Shown in pieces: positions 8,594-16,462 of a stretch of DNA of 64,000 bases (positions are counted from its first letter, which is position 1; each line of letters opens with the position of its first letter). Both the position numbers and the translations under genes were made by a program. Source of the DNA: Corynebacterium kalidii (GTDB lineage Bacteria; Actinomycetota; Actinomycetes; Mycobacteriales; Mycobacteriaceae). Under the pieces are notes generated by a model that worked only from the letters and a program-made list of their open reading frames with translations, had not been told where the DNA came from and ran no database searches. Location: positions 62,001 to 126,000 of the forward strand of contig NZ_JALIEA010000013.1 of NCBI RefSeq assembly GCF_022869005.1, written 5' to 3'.

Positions 8594-8934
8594 GCGTGTC
8601 CACCCGTGCCGTGTCCACCTGTGTCGTGTCCACTCATGTCCTGGACACCGCCACCGGCGTGCCGGCGGCCGGGGTCGGGGTCGCGTTGTATTCGGGGCAG
8701 GACGTCCCGGTCGAGCAGGGCGTCACCGACGGCGACGGCCGTCACCGCTTCTCCGCGCTGCCGGGGCCGGGTACCTACCGGCTGCGTTTCGACACCGGGG
8801 CGTACTTCGCGGCCACCGGCCGGGCGTCGCTGTACCCCTTCGTCGACGTCACCTTCGACATCACGGCCACCGGGAAGCTCCACGTCCCCCTGCTGCTGTC
8901 ACCGTTCGGCTACTCCACCTACCAGGGGAGTTGA
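8590..8934 (+). CDS. uraH: 5-hydroxyisourate hydrolase (transthyretin-like)
   Basis: A 114-residue HIU hydrolase, the step before uraD. Active-site candidates are H16 (STHVLD), R53 region (GRHRF), H98 (LHVPLLLSP) and the C-terminal tetrapeptide. That tetrapeptide is YQGS, whereas the family signature is YRGS, so an active-site-proximal Arg appears replaced by Gln. The first dozen residues repeat VST and are longer than usual. Start ATG overlaps the uraD stop. Function is well supported by context even with the altered tail. Confidence 0.93.
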   Translation: MSVSTRAVSTCVVSTHVLDTATGVPAAGVGVALYSGQDVPVEQGVTDGDGRHRFSALPGPGTYRLRFDTGAYFAATGRASLYPFVDVTFDITATGKLHVPLLLSPFGYSTYQGS

Positions 8935-8939
8935 CCAGG

Positions 8940-10358
8940 ATGGACACCGGCGGGCACGTCCCCGGAATGATCGGCGCCACCGCGCCGGACGGCACCCACC
9001 CCGTCGACCAGCGGCCGCCGCTGGCCCGGACGGTCGTCCTGGGGCTCCAGCACGTCCTGGCGATGTACGCCGGGGCCATCGCCGTGCCACTCATCGTCGG
9101 TGGGGCCCTGGTGGCCGCCGGACAGTTCGACGCGGGGCACATGCACCACCTCATCGTCGCCGACCTGTTCGTCGCCGGTGTGGCGTCGGTGGTCCAGTCG
9201 CTGGGGCTCTGGCGGTTCGGCGCCCGGCTGCCGTTGATCCAGGGGGTGTCGTTCGTCTCGGTCGCACCGATGATCGCCATCGGCTCCGAGCACGGCATCA
9301 CCGCGATCTACGGTTCGGTCATCGTCACCGGGGTGGTCATGATGCTGGTCGCACCGTTCTTCGCCCGGATCGTGACGTTCTTCCCGCCGTTGGTCGTCGG
9401 CACGGTCATCACCGTGGTGGGGTTGTCGCTGCTGTCCGTCGCCGCCGGGTGGCTGTTCGACCGGGATGCCCCGGCGGCAGAACAGGGGACGGGCGGGAAC
9501 CTGCTGCTGGGGCTCGGCACCCTGGTCACGGTGATCTGCATCCACCGGTTCGCCCCGGCGGCGTGGAGGTCGATGGCGGTGCTGGGCGGCATCGTCGTCG
9601 GTACCGTCGTCGGCGTGGTCCTCGGCGCGGGTGACTTCTCGGCGGTGGCGGAGGCGGACTGGGTGGGGGTTCCGGCACCGTTCCAGTTCGGCACGCCCAC
9701 CTTCGATGTCGTCTCGATCCTCACGATGGTGCTGGTCGGGCTGGTGATCATGACGGAGACCAGCGGGGACATCGTCGCGGTCGGGGACATCACCGGCCGC
9801 CGTGTCACCGCACGGACCCTCGCCGACGGTCTGCGGGCCGACGGCCTGGCCACCGTCCTCGGCGGCGTCTTCAACACGTTCCCCTATTCGGCGTTCGCCC
9901 AGAATGTCGGCCTGGTGTCGTTGTCGCGGGTGGCGAGCCGCTACGTGGTGACCGCGGCCGGGCTGATCCTCGTGGTCCTGGGGCTGTTGCCGAAGGTCGG
10001 TGAGGTCGCCGCGGGTATCCCGGCCCCGGTGCTCGGTGGGGCGGGTGTCGCCCTGTTCGGCATGGTCGCCGCCGCGGGGATCCGGACGCTGTCCACGGTG
10101 ACCTGGACGGAGACCCGCTCACTGATCGTGGGCGTGTCCGTGGCCGTGGCGATGCTGCCGACCGTGTTCGACGGGTTGTACGCGAACCTGCCTCCGGCGG
10201 TGGAGACGGTGCTCGACAGCGGCATCACCGTGGGCGCGGTGACGGTGATCCTGCTGAACCTGCTGCTCAACCGGGAGGGAGACGGCCACCGGGCGCAACC
10301 GTCGCGCCATGGTACACCTGACGATGTCGGGGCTGCCACGTCTGCGCCTGCGCGGTGA
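8940..10358 (+). CDS. NCS2 family nucleobase permease, probably urate/xanthine
   Basis: A 472-residue membrane transporter with about 14 hydrophobic segments. NAT/NCS2 signatures are present: LGLQHVLAMYAGAIAVP in the first helix, TETSGDIVAVGDITG, and FAQNVGLVSLSRVASR, which matches purine (urate/xanthine) rather than uracil members. The start ATG at 8940 follows the uraH stop by 5 nt with GGGGAGTTGACC upstream. Linked to uraD and uraH, the expected cargo is urate. The C-terminal tail is polar and rich in His/Arg. Confidence 0.9.
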   Translation: MDTGGHVPGMIGATAPDGTHPVDQRPPLARTVVLGLQHVLAMYAGAIAVPLIVGGALVAAGQFDAGHMHHLIVADLFVAGVASVVQSLGLWRFGARLPLIQGVSFVSVAPMIAIGSEHGITAIYGSVIVTGVVMMLVAPFFARIVTFFPPLVVGTVITVVGLSLLSVAAGWLFDRDAPAAEQGTGGNLLLGLGTLVTVICIHRFAPAAWRSMAVLGGIVVGTVVGVVLGAGDFSAVAEADWVGVPAPFQFGTPTFDVVSILTMVLVGLVIMTETSGDIVAVGDITGRRVTARTLADGLRADGLATVLGGVFNTFPYSAFAQNVGLVSLSRVASRYVVTAAGLILVVLGLLPKVGEVAAGIPAPVLGGAGVALFGMVAAAGIRTLSTVTWTETRSLIVGVSVAVAMLPTVFDGLYANLPPAVETVLDSGITVGAVTVILLNLLLNREGDGHRAQPSRHGTPDDVGAATSAPAR

Positions 10359-10368
10359 GGGCGACGGG

Positions 10369-10374
10369 TAGGCT
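10369..10374 (+). promoter_or_regulatory. Leaderless -10 box TAGGCT
   Basis: TAGGCT lies 8 nt before the ATG at 10383, a spacing that places transcription start at the start codon. No ribosome-binding site is seen. Confidence 0.55.
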
Positions 10375-10382
10375 GACTGCAC

Positions 10383-11450
10383 ATGGCAGTACGTGACGAC
10401 AGCGGCATCACCCCGATCTTCCGCGCCCAGCACCAGGCGGCGACCGCCGGCAAGGTCCCCGCGCCGGTCCGGGTCAGCACCGACGACGGTGAACTGTGGG
10501 TCCGTGCTGTGCCGATGCCCGGTGCCGGGGTGATGAACAGCGTGTTGTCCACGGTGCATCTCGGCGACCGCGGGGTCACCGTCGTCGACCCGGGGTGGGC
10601 CGGCGGTAAGGCGCAGGACGCCGCGGGCAACGTCCTGCGTCCCCTCGACGATTTCCTCCGCGAGCGTGGCCGACGCCTGGAGGACGTCACCGACGTGGTC
10701 GTCACCCACGCCCACCCCGACCATGTCGGCGGCGCGGCGGAGATGCTGCGGGCGACCGGGGCGCGCTACCACCTGGGGACCGTCGAGCAACGCACCGTGG
10801 ACGCCGCCCGCACCGGCCGGTCGCAGGACGACTACGCCGTGGACCGTCACGCCATCGGAGCCCCGGACGGGGTGCTCGACAAGTACCCGTTCCCGTTGGC
10901 GAAGAAGGGGTTGCCGCCGTTCATCCCGCGCCAGCGCCCCGACGCGACGGTGGAGGACGGCGACCTGCTGACCGACCACGGCGTGACCGCTGAACTCGGG
11001 TGGCGCGCGGTGCTCACCCCCGGGCACACCCCGGGGCACCTGTGCTTCGCCGACGACCGGCGCAAGCTGCTGGTCGCCGCCGACCACGTGCTGCCGGAGA
11101 TCTTCCCCGGCATCGGGCTGGGGGTGGCGTCGCTGGGTGGCAACCCGGTGAAGGACTACCTGGCGGGACTGGACCGGTTGGCGGAGTTCGACGACTACAC
11201 GGTGATCCCCGGACACGGGTACTGCTTCACCGGGCTCGCCGCCCGGCGGCGGGAGACCCGGGAGCATGTCATGGAGCGCGCCGGGGAGGTGTCACGGGTG
11301 CTGGAGTGGAACCCGGAGATCAGCGTGTGGCGCCTGGCGGGGCGTCTGACCTGGAGCGGCGGGTGGGAGTCGCTGGCGGACTCGCCGATGGTGTGGTCGG
11401 CGATCCGGCAGACGATGATGTACCGGGACCTGGTGCTGGAGGGGGCGTGA
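10383..11450 (+). CDS. MBL-fold metallo-hydrolase
   Basis: A 355-residue metallo-beta-lactamase-fold enzyme. The zinc motif H109-A-H111-P-D113-H114 is intact, followed by LTPGHTPGHLCFAD and IPGHGY, which supply the remaining His/Asp ligands. The C-terminal 80 residues form a helical extension (MERAGEVSRVLEWNPEISV) seen in many actinobacterial members. Substrate is unknown. It ends with GTGA overlapping the DUF6226 gene. Its promoter appears leaderless, so it is likely separate from the urate permease operon that ends 24 nt upstream. Confidence 0.88.
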   Translation: MAVRDDSGITPIFRAQHQAATAGKVPAPVRVSTDDGELWVRAVPMPGAGVMNSVLSTVHLGDRGVTVVDPGWAGGKAQDAAGNVLRPLDDFLRERGRRLEDVTDVVVTHAHPDHVGGAAEMLRATGARYHLGTVEQRTVDAARTGRSQDDYAVDRHAIGAPDGVLDKYPFPLAKKGLPPFIPRQRPDATVEDGDLLTDHGVTAELGWRAVLTPGHTPGHLCFADDRRKLLVAADHVLPEIFPGIGLGVASLGGNPVKDYLAGLDRLAEFDDYTVIPGHGYCFTGLAARRRETREHVMERAGEVSRVLEWNPEISVWRLAGRLTWSGGWESLADSPMVWSAIRQTMMYRDLVLEGA

Positions 11451-12109
11451 AGGACGACATCCTCGCCGCGGTGGACCGCGAGTACGCCACTGACCCACTC
11501 AGTGCCGTGACCTGGGACGCCCCGCACGCCGACGTCGAGATCCGGGAAGAGGAGTACTCGCGGGTCACGGAACCGGGACGCTATCGGATCGTCGGTGCGC
11601 GGGTGGACGCGTGGGAGCGGACGTTGGTCGGTCTCGGCCTGGCGCGCTCACAGGGGATCGTCACACCGTCGGACTGGACACAGGCACCGTCGCAGGACGC
11701 GGTGCTGCTGGTTCCGACGGTGGAGGGGGCGCAACCCCTGGTGTTGGTGAAAAGCGCGTTCGACGACATCCCGGCGACGGTGCTCATCGCCGGTACCGGC
11801 GGAGCCGGGGCGGGGTCGGGAGCCCGCGCGGTCGGCGATGCGCCGGGGTGCGCATGCGACGGCTGCGATGGCGGGAGCGGGCAGCTTCTCGAAGACGTGG
11901 ACGAACTGGTGTGGAGCGTGGTCGGTGGTTTCGTCCGTGTGTGGGGCGATGGCTGGCTCGCCGAGCAGCGGGAGGACCGCACACACATCAGTCGGAAAGG
12001 GGGAGCCAGGATCCCGTATCCGCAGGCGGAGATCTTCGACATGGCACGCGCCGGGAAGATCACCCGGGACACCGTGCTCATCGGGGAGCCCTGGTACGCG
12101 GCAGGGTGA
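11447..12109 (+). CDS. DUF6226 family protein of unknown function
   Basis: A 220-residue cytoplasmic protein beginning at GTG within the GTGA overlap with the MBL gene. I recognise the family from its conserved pattern DREYATDP...EEEYSRVTEPGRYRIVGAR...WERTL and the cysteine cluster GCACDGCDGGSGQLLEDVDE in the middle, followed by a W-rich C-terminal part (GGARIPYPQAEIFDMARAG-like). Four Cys/Asp in the cluster could bind metal. Family function is not known to me. It appears translationally coupled to the MBL hydrolase. Confidence 0.75.
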   Translation: MKDDILAAVDREYATDPLSAVTWDAPHADVEIREEEYSRVTEPGRYRIVGARVDAWERTLVGLGLARSQGIVTPSDWTQAPSQDAVLLVPTVEGAQPLVLVKSAFDDIPATVLIAGTGGAGAGSGARAVGDAPGCACDGCDGGSGQLLEDVDELVWSVVGGFVRVWGDGWLAEQREDRTHISRKGGARIPYPQAEIFDMARAGKITRDTVLIGEPWYAAG

Positions 12110-12158
12110 CGCGCGCGGCTGCGCCGTTGTGTCGTGCCAGGGTGGGCTGTGCGTTCCG

Positions 12159-12164
12159 TACTGT
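12159..12164 (+). promoter_or_regulatory. Leaderless -10 box TACTGT
   Basis: TACTGT ends 7 nt before the ATG at 12172; no Shine-Dalgarno sequence lies between, matching the other leaderless starts here. Confidence 0.5.
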
Positions 12165-12171
12165 CAGGGGT

Positions 12172-12459
12172 ATGGAGACGCCGAAACACACACTCGCCGA
12201 CATCCGCGGGCAGATCGACACCCTTGACCGGGAGATCATCCGCCTCATCGCTGAGAGGCAGCAGCGGGTCATCGCCGCAGGTTCGTTGAAGAGCGACGAA
12301 GCCGCCGTGCGGGCCCCGGACAGGGTGGAGCAGGTCATAGCGAAAGTGCGGGCAGTAGCCGACGACGTCGGCGCATCGCCGCAGGTGGTCGAGACCACGT
12401 ATCGCGCCATGATCGGGGCATTCATCGATCTTGAGCTGGCGCATCACCGCGAGGGGTAG
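12172..12459 (+). CDS. Chorismate mutase, AroQ type
   Basis: A 95-residue, three-helix AroQ-fold protein: LADIRGQIDTLDREIIRLIAER in helix 1 (Arg and Glu/Asp pattern of the active site), LKSDEAAVRAPDRVEQVI, and a third helix with ETTYRAMIGAFIDLELA. It converts chorismate to prephenate, or acts as isochorismate pyruvate-lyase; sequence alone does not separate these. No aromatic biosynthesis genes are adjacent. It stands alone with its own leaderless promoter, convergent with the glutathione peroxidase gene. Confidence 0.88.
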   Translation: METPKHTLADIRGQIDTLDREIIRLIAERQQRVIAAGSLKSDEAAVRAPDRVEQVIAKVRAVADDVGASPQVVETTYRAMIGAFIDLELAHHREG

Positions 12460-12488
12460 ACACGCGACTCAGCGGTGTTCGCGCGCGG

Positions 12489-12977
12489 CTACAGCGCCTT
12501 CTCGACCGCCTCGATGATCTCGGGTGCGTCCGGTACGGTGGCGGGGCGGAAACGGGCGAGGACCTCGCCGTCCTTGCTGACGAGGAACTTCTCGAAGTTC
12601 CACTCCACGTCCCCGGCGTTGCCGTCGGCGTCGGGGGTTGTGGTGAGCTCGGCGAAGAGCGGGTGGGCGTCGTCACCGTTGACGTCGAGTTTCTCCGTCA
12701 GCGGGAAGGTCACGCCGTAGGTCGCCGAACAGAACTCCGCGATCTCGTCGGGGGTGCCGGGCTCCTGGCCCATGAACTGGTTGCAGGGTGCGCCGAGGAC
12801 GGTGAGGCCCCGGTCGCGGTAGGCACGGGCGAGCTTCTCGAGGGCGGTGTACTGCGGTGTGAGTCCGCATTTCGACGCGACGTTGACGATGAGCATCGGA
12901 CCGGGGAGGTCCCGGAGATCGAGCTCGCTGCCGTCGAGGGCGCGCACGGGGATGGTCCTGATGTCGGTGGAAGCCAT
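12489..12977 (-). CDS. Glutathione peroxidase-like thiol peroxidase
   Basis: A 162-residue peroxidase of the GPx/BtuE family. The peroxidatic Cys37 lies in NVASKCGLT, the conserved Gln/Asn segment is GAPCNQFMGQEPG (residues 62-74) with a second Cys65 and Cys83 as possible resolving residues, and the active-site Trp-Asn is in VEWNFEKFLV. In actinobacteria such enzymes use thioredoxin or mycothiol systems. The ATG at 12977 matches family N-termini and has a TACCAT box 7 nt upstream, so it can be made on its own. Oddly, the frame is open upstream through the whole WYL regulator (see the entry ending at 13979). Confidence 0.92.
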   Translation of the reverse strand: MASTDIRTIPVRALDGSELDLRDLPGPMLIVNVASKCGLTPQYTALEKLARAYRDRGLTVLGAPCNQFMGQEPGTPDEIAEFCSATYGVTFPLTEKLDVNGDDAHPLFAELTTTPDADGNAGDVEWNFEKFLVSKDGEVLARFRPATVPDAPEIIEAVEKAL

Positions 12978-13979
12978 GTGCGCGATGGTACGCGCCTGTC
13001 CGTCGGTCGCGCCGGTACATGGCTGCTCGTGACGCGCGACAATGCCCCTGGACAGGTCAACGATCAGGGACCTGGCCTCCGGAGGGCCAAGGACGTTGAC
13101 AGAGTCCCCGAACTGCAGCAGCTGACGGACTCCACCGATCTGGGCGTAGGTGACGGTTATCCGAACGGTCCCTGCTGTAGGTCCGTCGTCGATGGCGGCC
13201 AGGCGCGAGCCGAGGATCCGTTCCGCAAGGTCGAGTTTCCTGCGGTCCAGTTCGGCGACGACAGCGACCGTCCCTTCTGGCTGCTCAAGTGACGCGGCCA
13301 GAGACGCAGAGACGGACGCCAGGGTTTCTCCTGGGCGCAGTCGCCGAGGTTCGTCCAGGACCGACCATGACGCCAAACGCCCTGTGGCGTATTGCCGTGG
13401 GACGCCGTCCCGGTCAGCGATGAGGTACCAGCGGCCTCCCCGTCCGAGCAGACCATAGGGGTCCACGATGCGGTCGTCTACCGACTCCTCCCCGCTACGA
13501 CGGTACCGGATGACCAGTCGACTCCCGTTGCGGATATCCGCGGCCAGTGCAGCCACATCGCCATTCGAGGGGGCCACAGAGAACCATGGGCGATTGTCTA
13601 CGGTGACGATGTGTGACAAGGGCAGAACACCGGGACGTTGCTCCGGTCCGGCTGGACGGAGTTTTCCCAATGCCGCTGTCGCCAGAGCCTCCATCCCGAG
13701 CTCGGTCGCACGGTCTACATCGAGTCCCGTGACGCGCAGCAGGTCTTTTTCCCGGGTGGAGAGCCCGGAGACGGGGAATCGTCCGCTCGGCAGAAGCGAC
13801 ACCCCGCCGTACCTTCCGGGTTTGGTCACGAGGGCGACACCTGCGTCGGACAGGACGGCGAGGTCACGGTGGACCGTCCGGGGTGACACCCCCAGTTCTT
13901 GCGCGAGTTCGGGGACTGTCGACCGTCCGCGTGCCTTGAGGACGCTCAGTAGGTCGAACAGTCGTTGTGGACGGGACAT
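12489..13979 (-). CDS. WYL-domain transcriptional regulator reading in frame into glutathione peroxidase
   Basis: Starting at the ATG at 13979 the frame encodes a 334-residue YafY-type regulator and then, without a stop, the peroxidase: 496 residues in all. N-terminal DeoR-like HTH (residues 3-60, ELGVSPRTVHRDL), WYL domain with the eponymous W184-Y185-L186 in GRWYLIADR, and the C-terminal WCX-like region ending near VARHEQ. Relatives normally stop at about that point. Either the stop has been lost, making a true fusion, or the peroxidase is mainly made from its internal leaderless promoter. The gene is divergent from a VOC protein, a common regulator-target arrangement. WYL domains often sense small ligands. 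Confidence 0.75.
   Translation of the reverse strand: MSRPQRLFDLLSVLKARGRSTVPELAQELGVSPRTVHRDLAVLSDAGVALVTKPGRYGGVSLLPSGRFPVSGLSTREKDLLRVTGLDVDRATELGMEALATAALGKLRPAGPEQRPGVLPLSHIVTVDNRPWFSVAPSNGDVAALAADIRNGSRLVIRYRRSGEESVDDRIVDPYGLLGRGGRWYLIADRDGVPRQYATGRLASWSVLDEPRRLRPGETLASVSASLAASLEQPEGTVAVVAELDRRKLDLAERILGSRLAAIDDGPTAGTVRITVTYAQIGGVRQLLQFGDSVNVLGPPEARSLIVDLSRGIVARHEQPCTGATDGQARTIAHMASTDIRTIPVRALDGSELDLRDLPGPMLIVNVASKCGLTPQYTALEKLARAYRDRGLTVLGAPCNQFMGQEPGTPDEIAEFCSATYGVTFPLTEKLDVNGDDAHPLFAELTTTPDADGNAGDVEWNFEKFLVSKDGEVLARFRPATVPDAPEIIEAVEKAL
12985..12990 (-). promoter_or_regulatory. Possible internal -10 box for the peroxidase
   Basis: TACCAT on the minus strand, 7 nt before the peroxidase ATG at 12977, inside the 3' end of the WYL reading frame. 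Same geometry as other leaderless starts in this window. Confidence 0.45.
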
Positions 13980-14018
13980 CCTGGTGCCTTTCGCGAATTT
14001 TTCCGGCACGGAAACTGA

Positions 14019-14041
14019 ACCATGACAGCTTCTGTCATGGT
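14019..14041. promoter_or_regulatory. Perfect 10-bp inverted repeat, likely WYL regulator operator
   Basis: Arms ACCATGACAG (14019-14028) and CTGTCATGGT (14032-14041) are exact reverse complements with a 3-nt spacer. The site sits between the WYL regulator start (13979, minus) and the VOC gene (14113, plus). TGACAG/CTGTCA arms resemble sites known for YafY-type regulators. It should control one or both divergent genes. Confidence 0.75.
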
Positions 14042-14112
14042 ATCGCCCCAGACTCGGTGTCGGAGGCGGCGGACCACGGCGCCTCGTCCATTCCGAGCGA
14101 AAGGAGGCCACC

Positions 14113-14496
14113 ATGGCCACCCCGAATCCCTACACCTTCATCATCTACGTCAGCGATGCGCAGGCGGCTGCAGCGTTCTATGGAGACCTGCTCGACATCA
14201 CGCCGGTATTCGATTCTCCGAGGTTCATCGCCTTCGAGTTGTCTCCCGGCGTCCAACTGGCGGTGTGGAGCGGGTCCGACGTATTCGGCGACACTGTCGT
14301 ACCGGGTACTGCGCTGACTCGTACCAGCGAGCTGTGCCTGTCCCTGGGCAGTGCCGAGCAGATCGACGCACGCTTCACGGACTGGCGGTCGCGTGGCGTG
14401 CAGATCGTGGCGGAACCGTACGACGATGTCTTCGGTCGGACGTTCGTCGCCGCCGACCCAGACGGCAATCTCATACGTGTCGCACCGGTCGACTGA
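14113..14496 (+). CDS. VOC superfamily (glyoxalase/bleomycin-resistance-like) protein
   Basis: A 127-residue two-module VOC protein: FIIYVSDAQAAAAFYGDLLDI at the start and FVAADPDGNLIRVAPV at the end are the canonical beta-alpha-beta-beta-beta borders. A strong AAGGAGG site is 5 nt before the ATG. Metal ligands are only partly conserved, so activity is unclear; it may be a drug- or aldehyde-binding protein. Divergent from the WYL regulator with a shared palindrome. GC content here is a little lower than in the flanks. The last 26 bp overlap the end of the convergent GtrA-like gene. Confidence 0.85.
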   Translation: MATPNPYTFIIYVSDAQAAAAFYGDLLDITPVFDSPRFIAFELSPGVQLAVWSGSDVFGDTVVPGTALTRTSELCLSLGSAEQIDARFTDWRSRGVQIVAEPYDDVFGRTFVAADPDGNLIRVAPVD

Positions 14497-14794
14497 CCGG
14501 GACGTGGCTGTCAGGCGCCGGCCGGGGTCCCCGGAACACCCAGAAGTTCTGCAGCAGGAAGTTCAGGGTGGTCGCCACGCCCTGGGAGACGAACCAGGAC
14601 CAGAAGGTGACGTCGGGCAGGGTGGGGAAGGCGTGCCCGATGGCCCAGTCGACGAGCACGGCGGCGGTGAAACAGACGACGTAGGACGCTGCGGCACGGG
14701 ACTTCTCCGGCAGGGAGCGTTCACCGCTGAAGGTGAGGACGCTGTTCAGGTAGTACGCCACCGCACTCAGTACCGCGGCGAGGTCGGGAACCAC
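14471..14794 (-). pseudogene. GtrA-like membrane protein lacking its first helix
   Basis: About 107 residues from a GTG at 14794. Three hydrophobic segments are visible: DLAAVLSAVAYYLNSVLTF, ASYVVCFTAAVLVDWAIGH and FVSQGVATTLNFLLQNFWVF. They match helices 2, 3 and 4 of the four-helix GtrA/flippase family (hallmarks YYLN...F and LNF...FWVF). Helix 1 is missing, and its place is taken by the 3' end of the flavin monooxygenase gene, which it overlaps by 28 bp in another frame. It is either a remnant left after the monooxygenase gene moved in, or a shortened functional protein. Confidence 0.65.
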
Positions 14795-16311
14795 GCCTCG
14801 CCGGCACGGTGCGGACCCACGGTGTCGATCTCCCGGTGCTCGAAGTCCCGGAAGTCCGCGAAGAAGTCCGGCCAGTTCTCCCTGGTGATGTCGGTGGCGA
14901 TGCGGTTGGCCAGCCGGGTCAGTCCGGCGTAGATCCCGGACAGCTGGTTGCCCGCCACGCCGTGCGACGCACGCGCGCCGGTGGACAGGTGGAACAGCCG
15001 CGGGAGGTAGGACGCGGCGTCCGGTGCCGCACCCGCCTTCGGCTGGAACTGGAAGCCGTCCCCCAGGTACGGGCAGTTGCCCAGCGGGTGCCCGGCGGCC
15101 GGGGCGAACCGGTCTGCCCACAGGGCGATGTCCGGCAGGAACTCGCTCAGTTCGGGCCGAAGACCCAGGTCCACCGTGTACCCCGTCGCGGAGATCACGT
15201 AGTCGCCGACATGGGTCCCGCCGTGGTCGTCGGTCACGACCACCTCGGGCCCGTCCGCGCCGTCCCGGACCTCGGCGGTGGCCCACCGTGTGTCGGTCAG
15301 CAGCCGGAAGTTGTCGTGGGCGAAGGCGCGCCACACCGAGGCCTGCGTGGGTGGCTGCGGTAGCCCGCCGTTGACCAGGGAGAACTCCCATTTCTGCTCG
15401 TCGGTGAGGTCGAAGAAGTGCTCCTGCATGCCGGGGAACTCCATCCAGCGCAGCGAGTTCTGCCGCGGGATGTCCGCGCGGCGGACGTGCATCTCCACGC
15501 TCGCCGCACCGGCCTCCAGTGCGACGGAGGCGTTGTCGAAGCCGCTGGCGCCGCCACCGAGCACGATCACCCGCCTGCCCCGCAGCGCGGCGACGTCGAC
15601 GGGGTCCTGGGTGTGCGCCCGGACCTGCGGTGGCAGGGCCTCGACCAGCGGCGGCAGGAACACCCCGCCACCGCCGGTGAGCCCCATGGCGAAGACGACA
15701 CGACGGGCGCGGTAGGTCACGGGCCGGTTGTCCCGCAGGGCCGCGACGTGGAAGTAGCCGTCGTCGTCCGGCCTGGTCACCCCCGTGATACAGGTGTGGA
15801 AGTCGACGTCGGTGCCGGTGGTCTCCCGGTACCAGGTCAGGTAGTCGTTCCAGTCCTCCCGCGGGGTCAGGTCGGTGACGGCCCAGGCCTCGGCACCGTA
15901 CCTCGCCTCGAACCAGCGTGCGGTGTGCAGTGCGGGGACGTCGAGCTCGATGCCCTTCATGTTCTTCGGGCTGCGCAGCGTGTGCATCCGGGCGTACCGG
16001 GTCCAGCAGCCGGCCTCCTGCGGCGGACCGGCCTCCAGCACCTTCACCGCGCCGATCCGGTGGCGCGACAGGGCGAACGCCGTGCCGAGCCCCGCCTGGC
16101 CACCGCCGATCACCAGTACGTTCCAAGCGCCGTCGGCGGGGGCCGGCACCCAGTCGTGGTTGTGCCCGGTCAGCGCCATGTCGGCGCGGGCCTGCGCGGT
16201 CAGCGCCGCCAGGTTCGCCCGGGCCACGTCGTCGGGCACCGGTGCCGGCCGGTGGCGTCGGGCAGGACTGCTCTCTGTGCCGGGGTTGTCACGGGGGATC
16301 ACGCGGGTCAT
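14767..16311 (-). CDS. Flavin-containing monooxygenase-like NAD(P)/FAD oxidoreductase
   Basis: A 514-residue flavoprotein. FAD Rossmann motif VIGGGQAGLGTA is near residue 68, and the NADPH Rossmann motif VLGGGASGFDNA near residue 243. The segment ATGYTVDLG is the second FAD contact typical of FMO/CzcO-type proteins. It probably oxygenates a small organic or sulfur/nitrogen nucleophile; the substrate is not evident. Longer than CzcO proteins because of a 60-residue N-terminal extension and a C-terminal helical domain. No partner gene; upstream 150 bp separate it from allantoicase. Confidence 0.85.
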   Translation of the reverse strand: MTRVIPRDNPGTESSPARRHRPAPVPDDVARANLAALTAQARADMALTGHNHDWVPAPADGAWNVLVIGGGQAGLGTAFALSRHRIGAVKVLEAGPPQEAGCWTRYARMHTLRSPKNMKGIELDVPALHTARWFEARYGAEAWAVTDLTPREDWNDYLTWYRETTGTDVDFHTCITGVTRPDDDGYFHVAALRDNRPVTYRARRVVFAMGLTGGGGVFLPPLVEALPPQVRAHTQDPVDVAALRGRRVIVLGGGASGFDNASVALEAGAASVEMHVRRADIPRQNSLRWMEFPGMQEHFFDLTDEQKWEFSLVNGGLPQPPTQASVWRAFAHDNFRLLTDTRWATAEVRDGADGPEVVVTDDHGGTHVGDYVISATGYTVDLGLRPELSEFLPDIALWADRFAPAAGHPLGNCPYLGDGFQFQPKAGAAPDAASYLPRLFHLSTGARASHGVAGNQLSGIYAGLTRLANRIATDITRENWPDFFADFRDFEHREIDTVGPHRAGEAWFPTSPRY

Positions 16312-16462
16312 CGGTCGATCGGCTCCGTTCGCGTCGTCGGCGCCCGGGGTGGGCGGCTGTCAGAAGCGAGAGTCTAGGAACCGCCTGTTTCGACGGGGTT
16401 TCGCGCGGATGTTCCCGTGGTTCCGAAAGGAGCCGGGGAGAAAAAGCCCTTCTACCTGCTGT

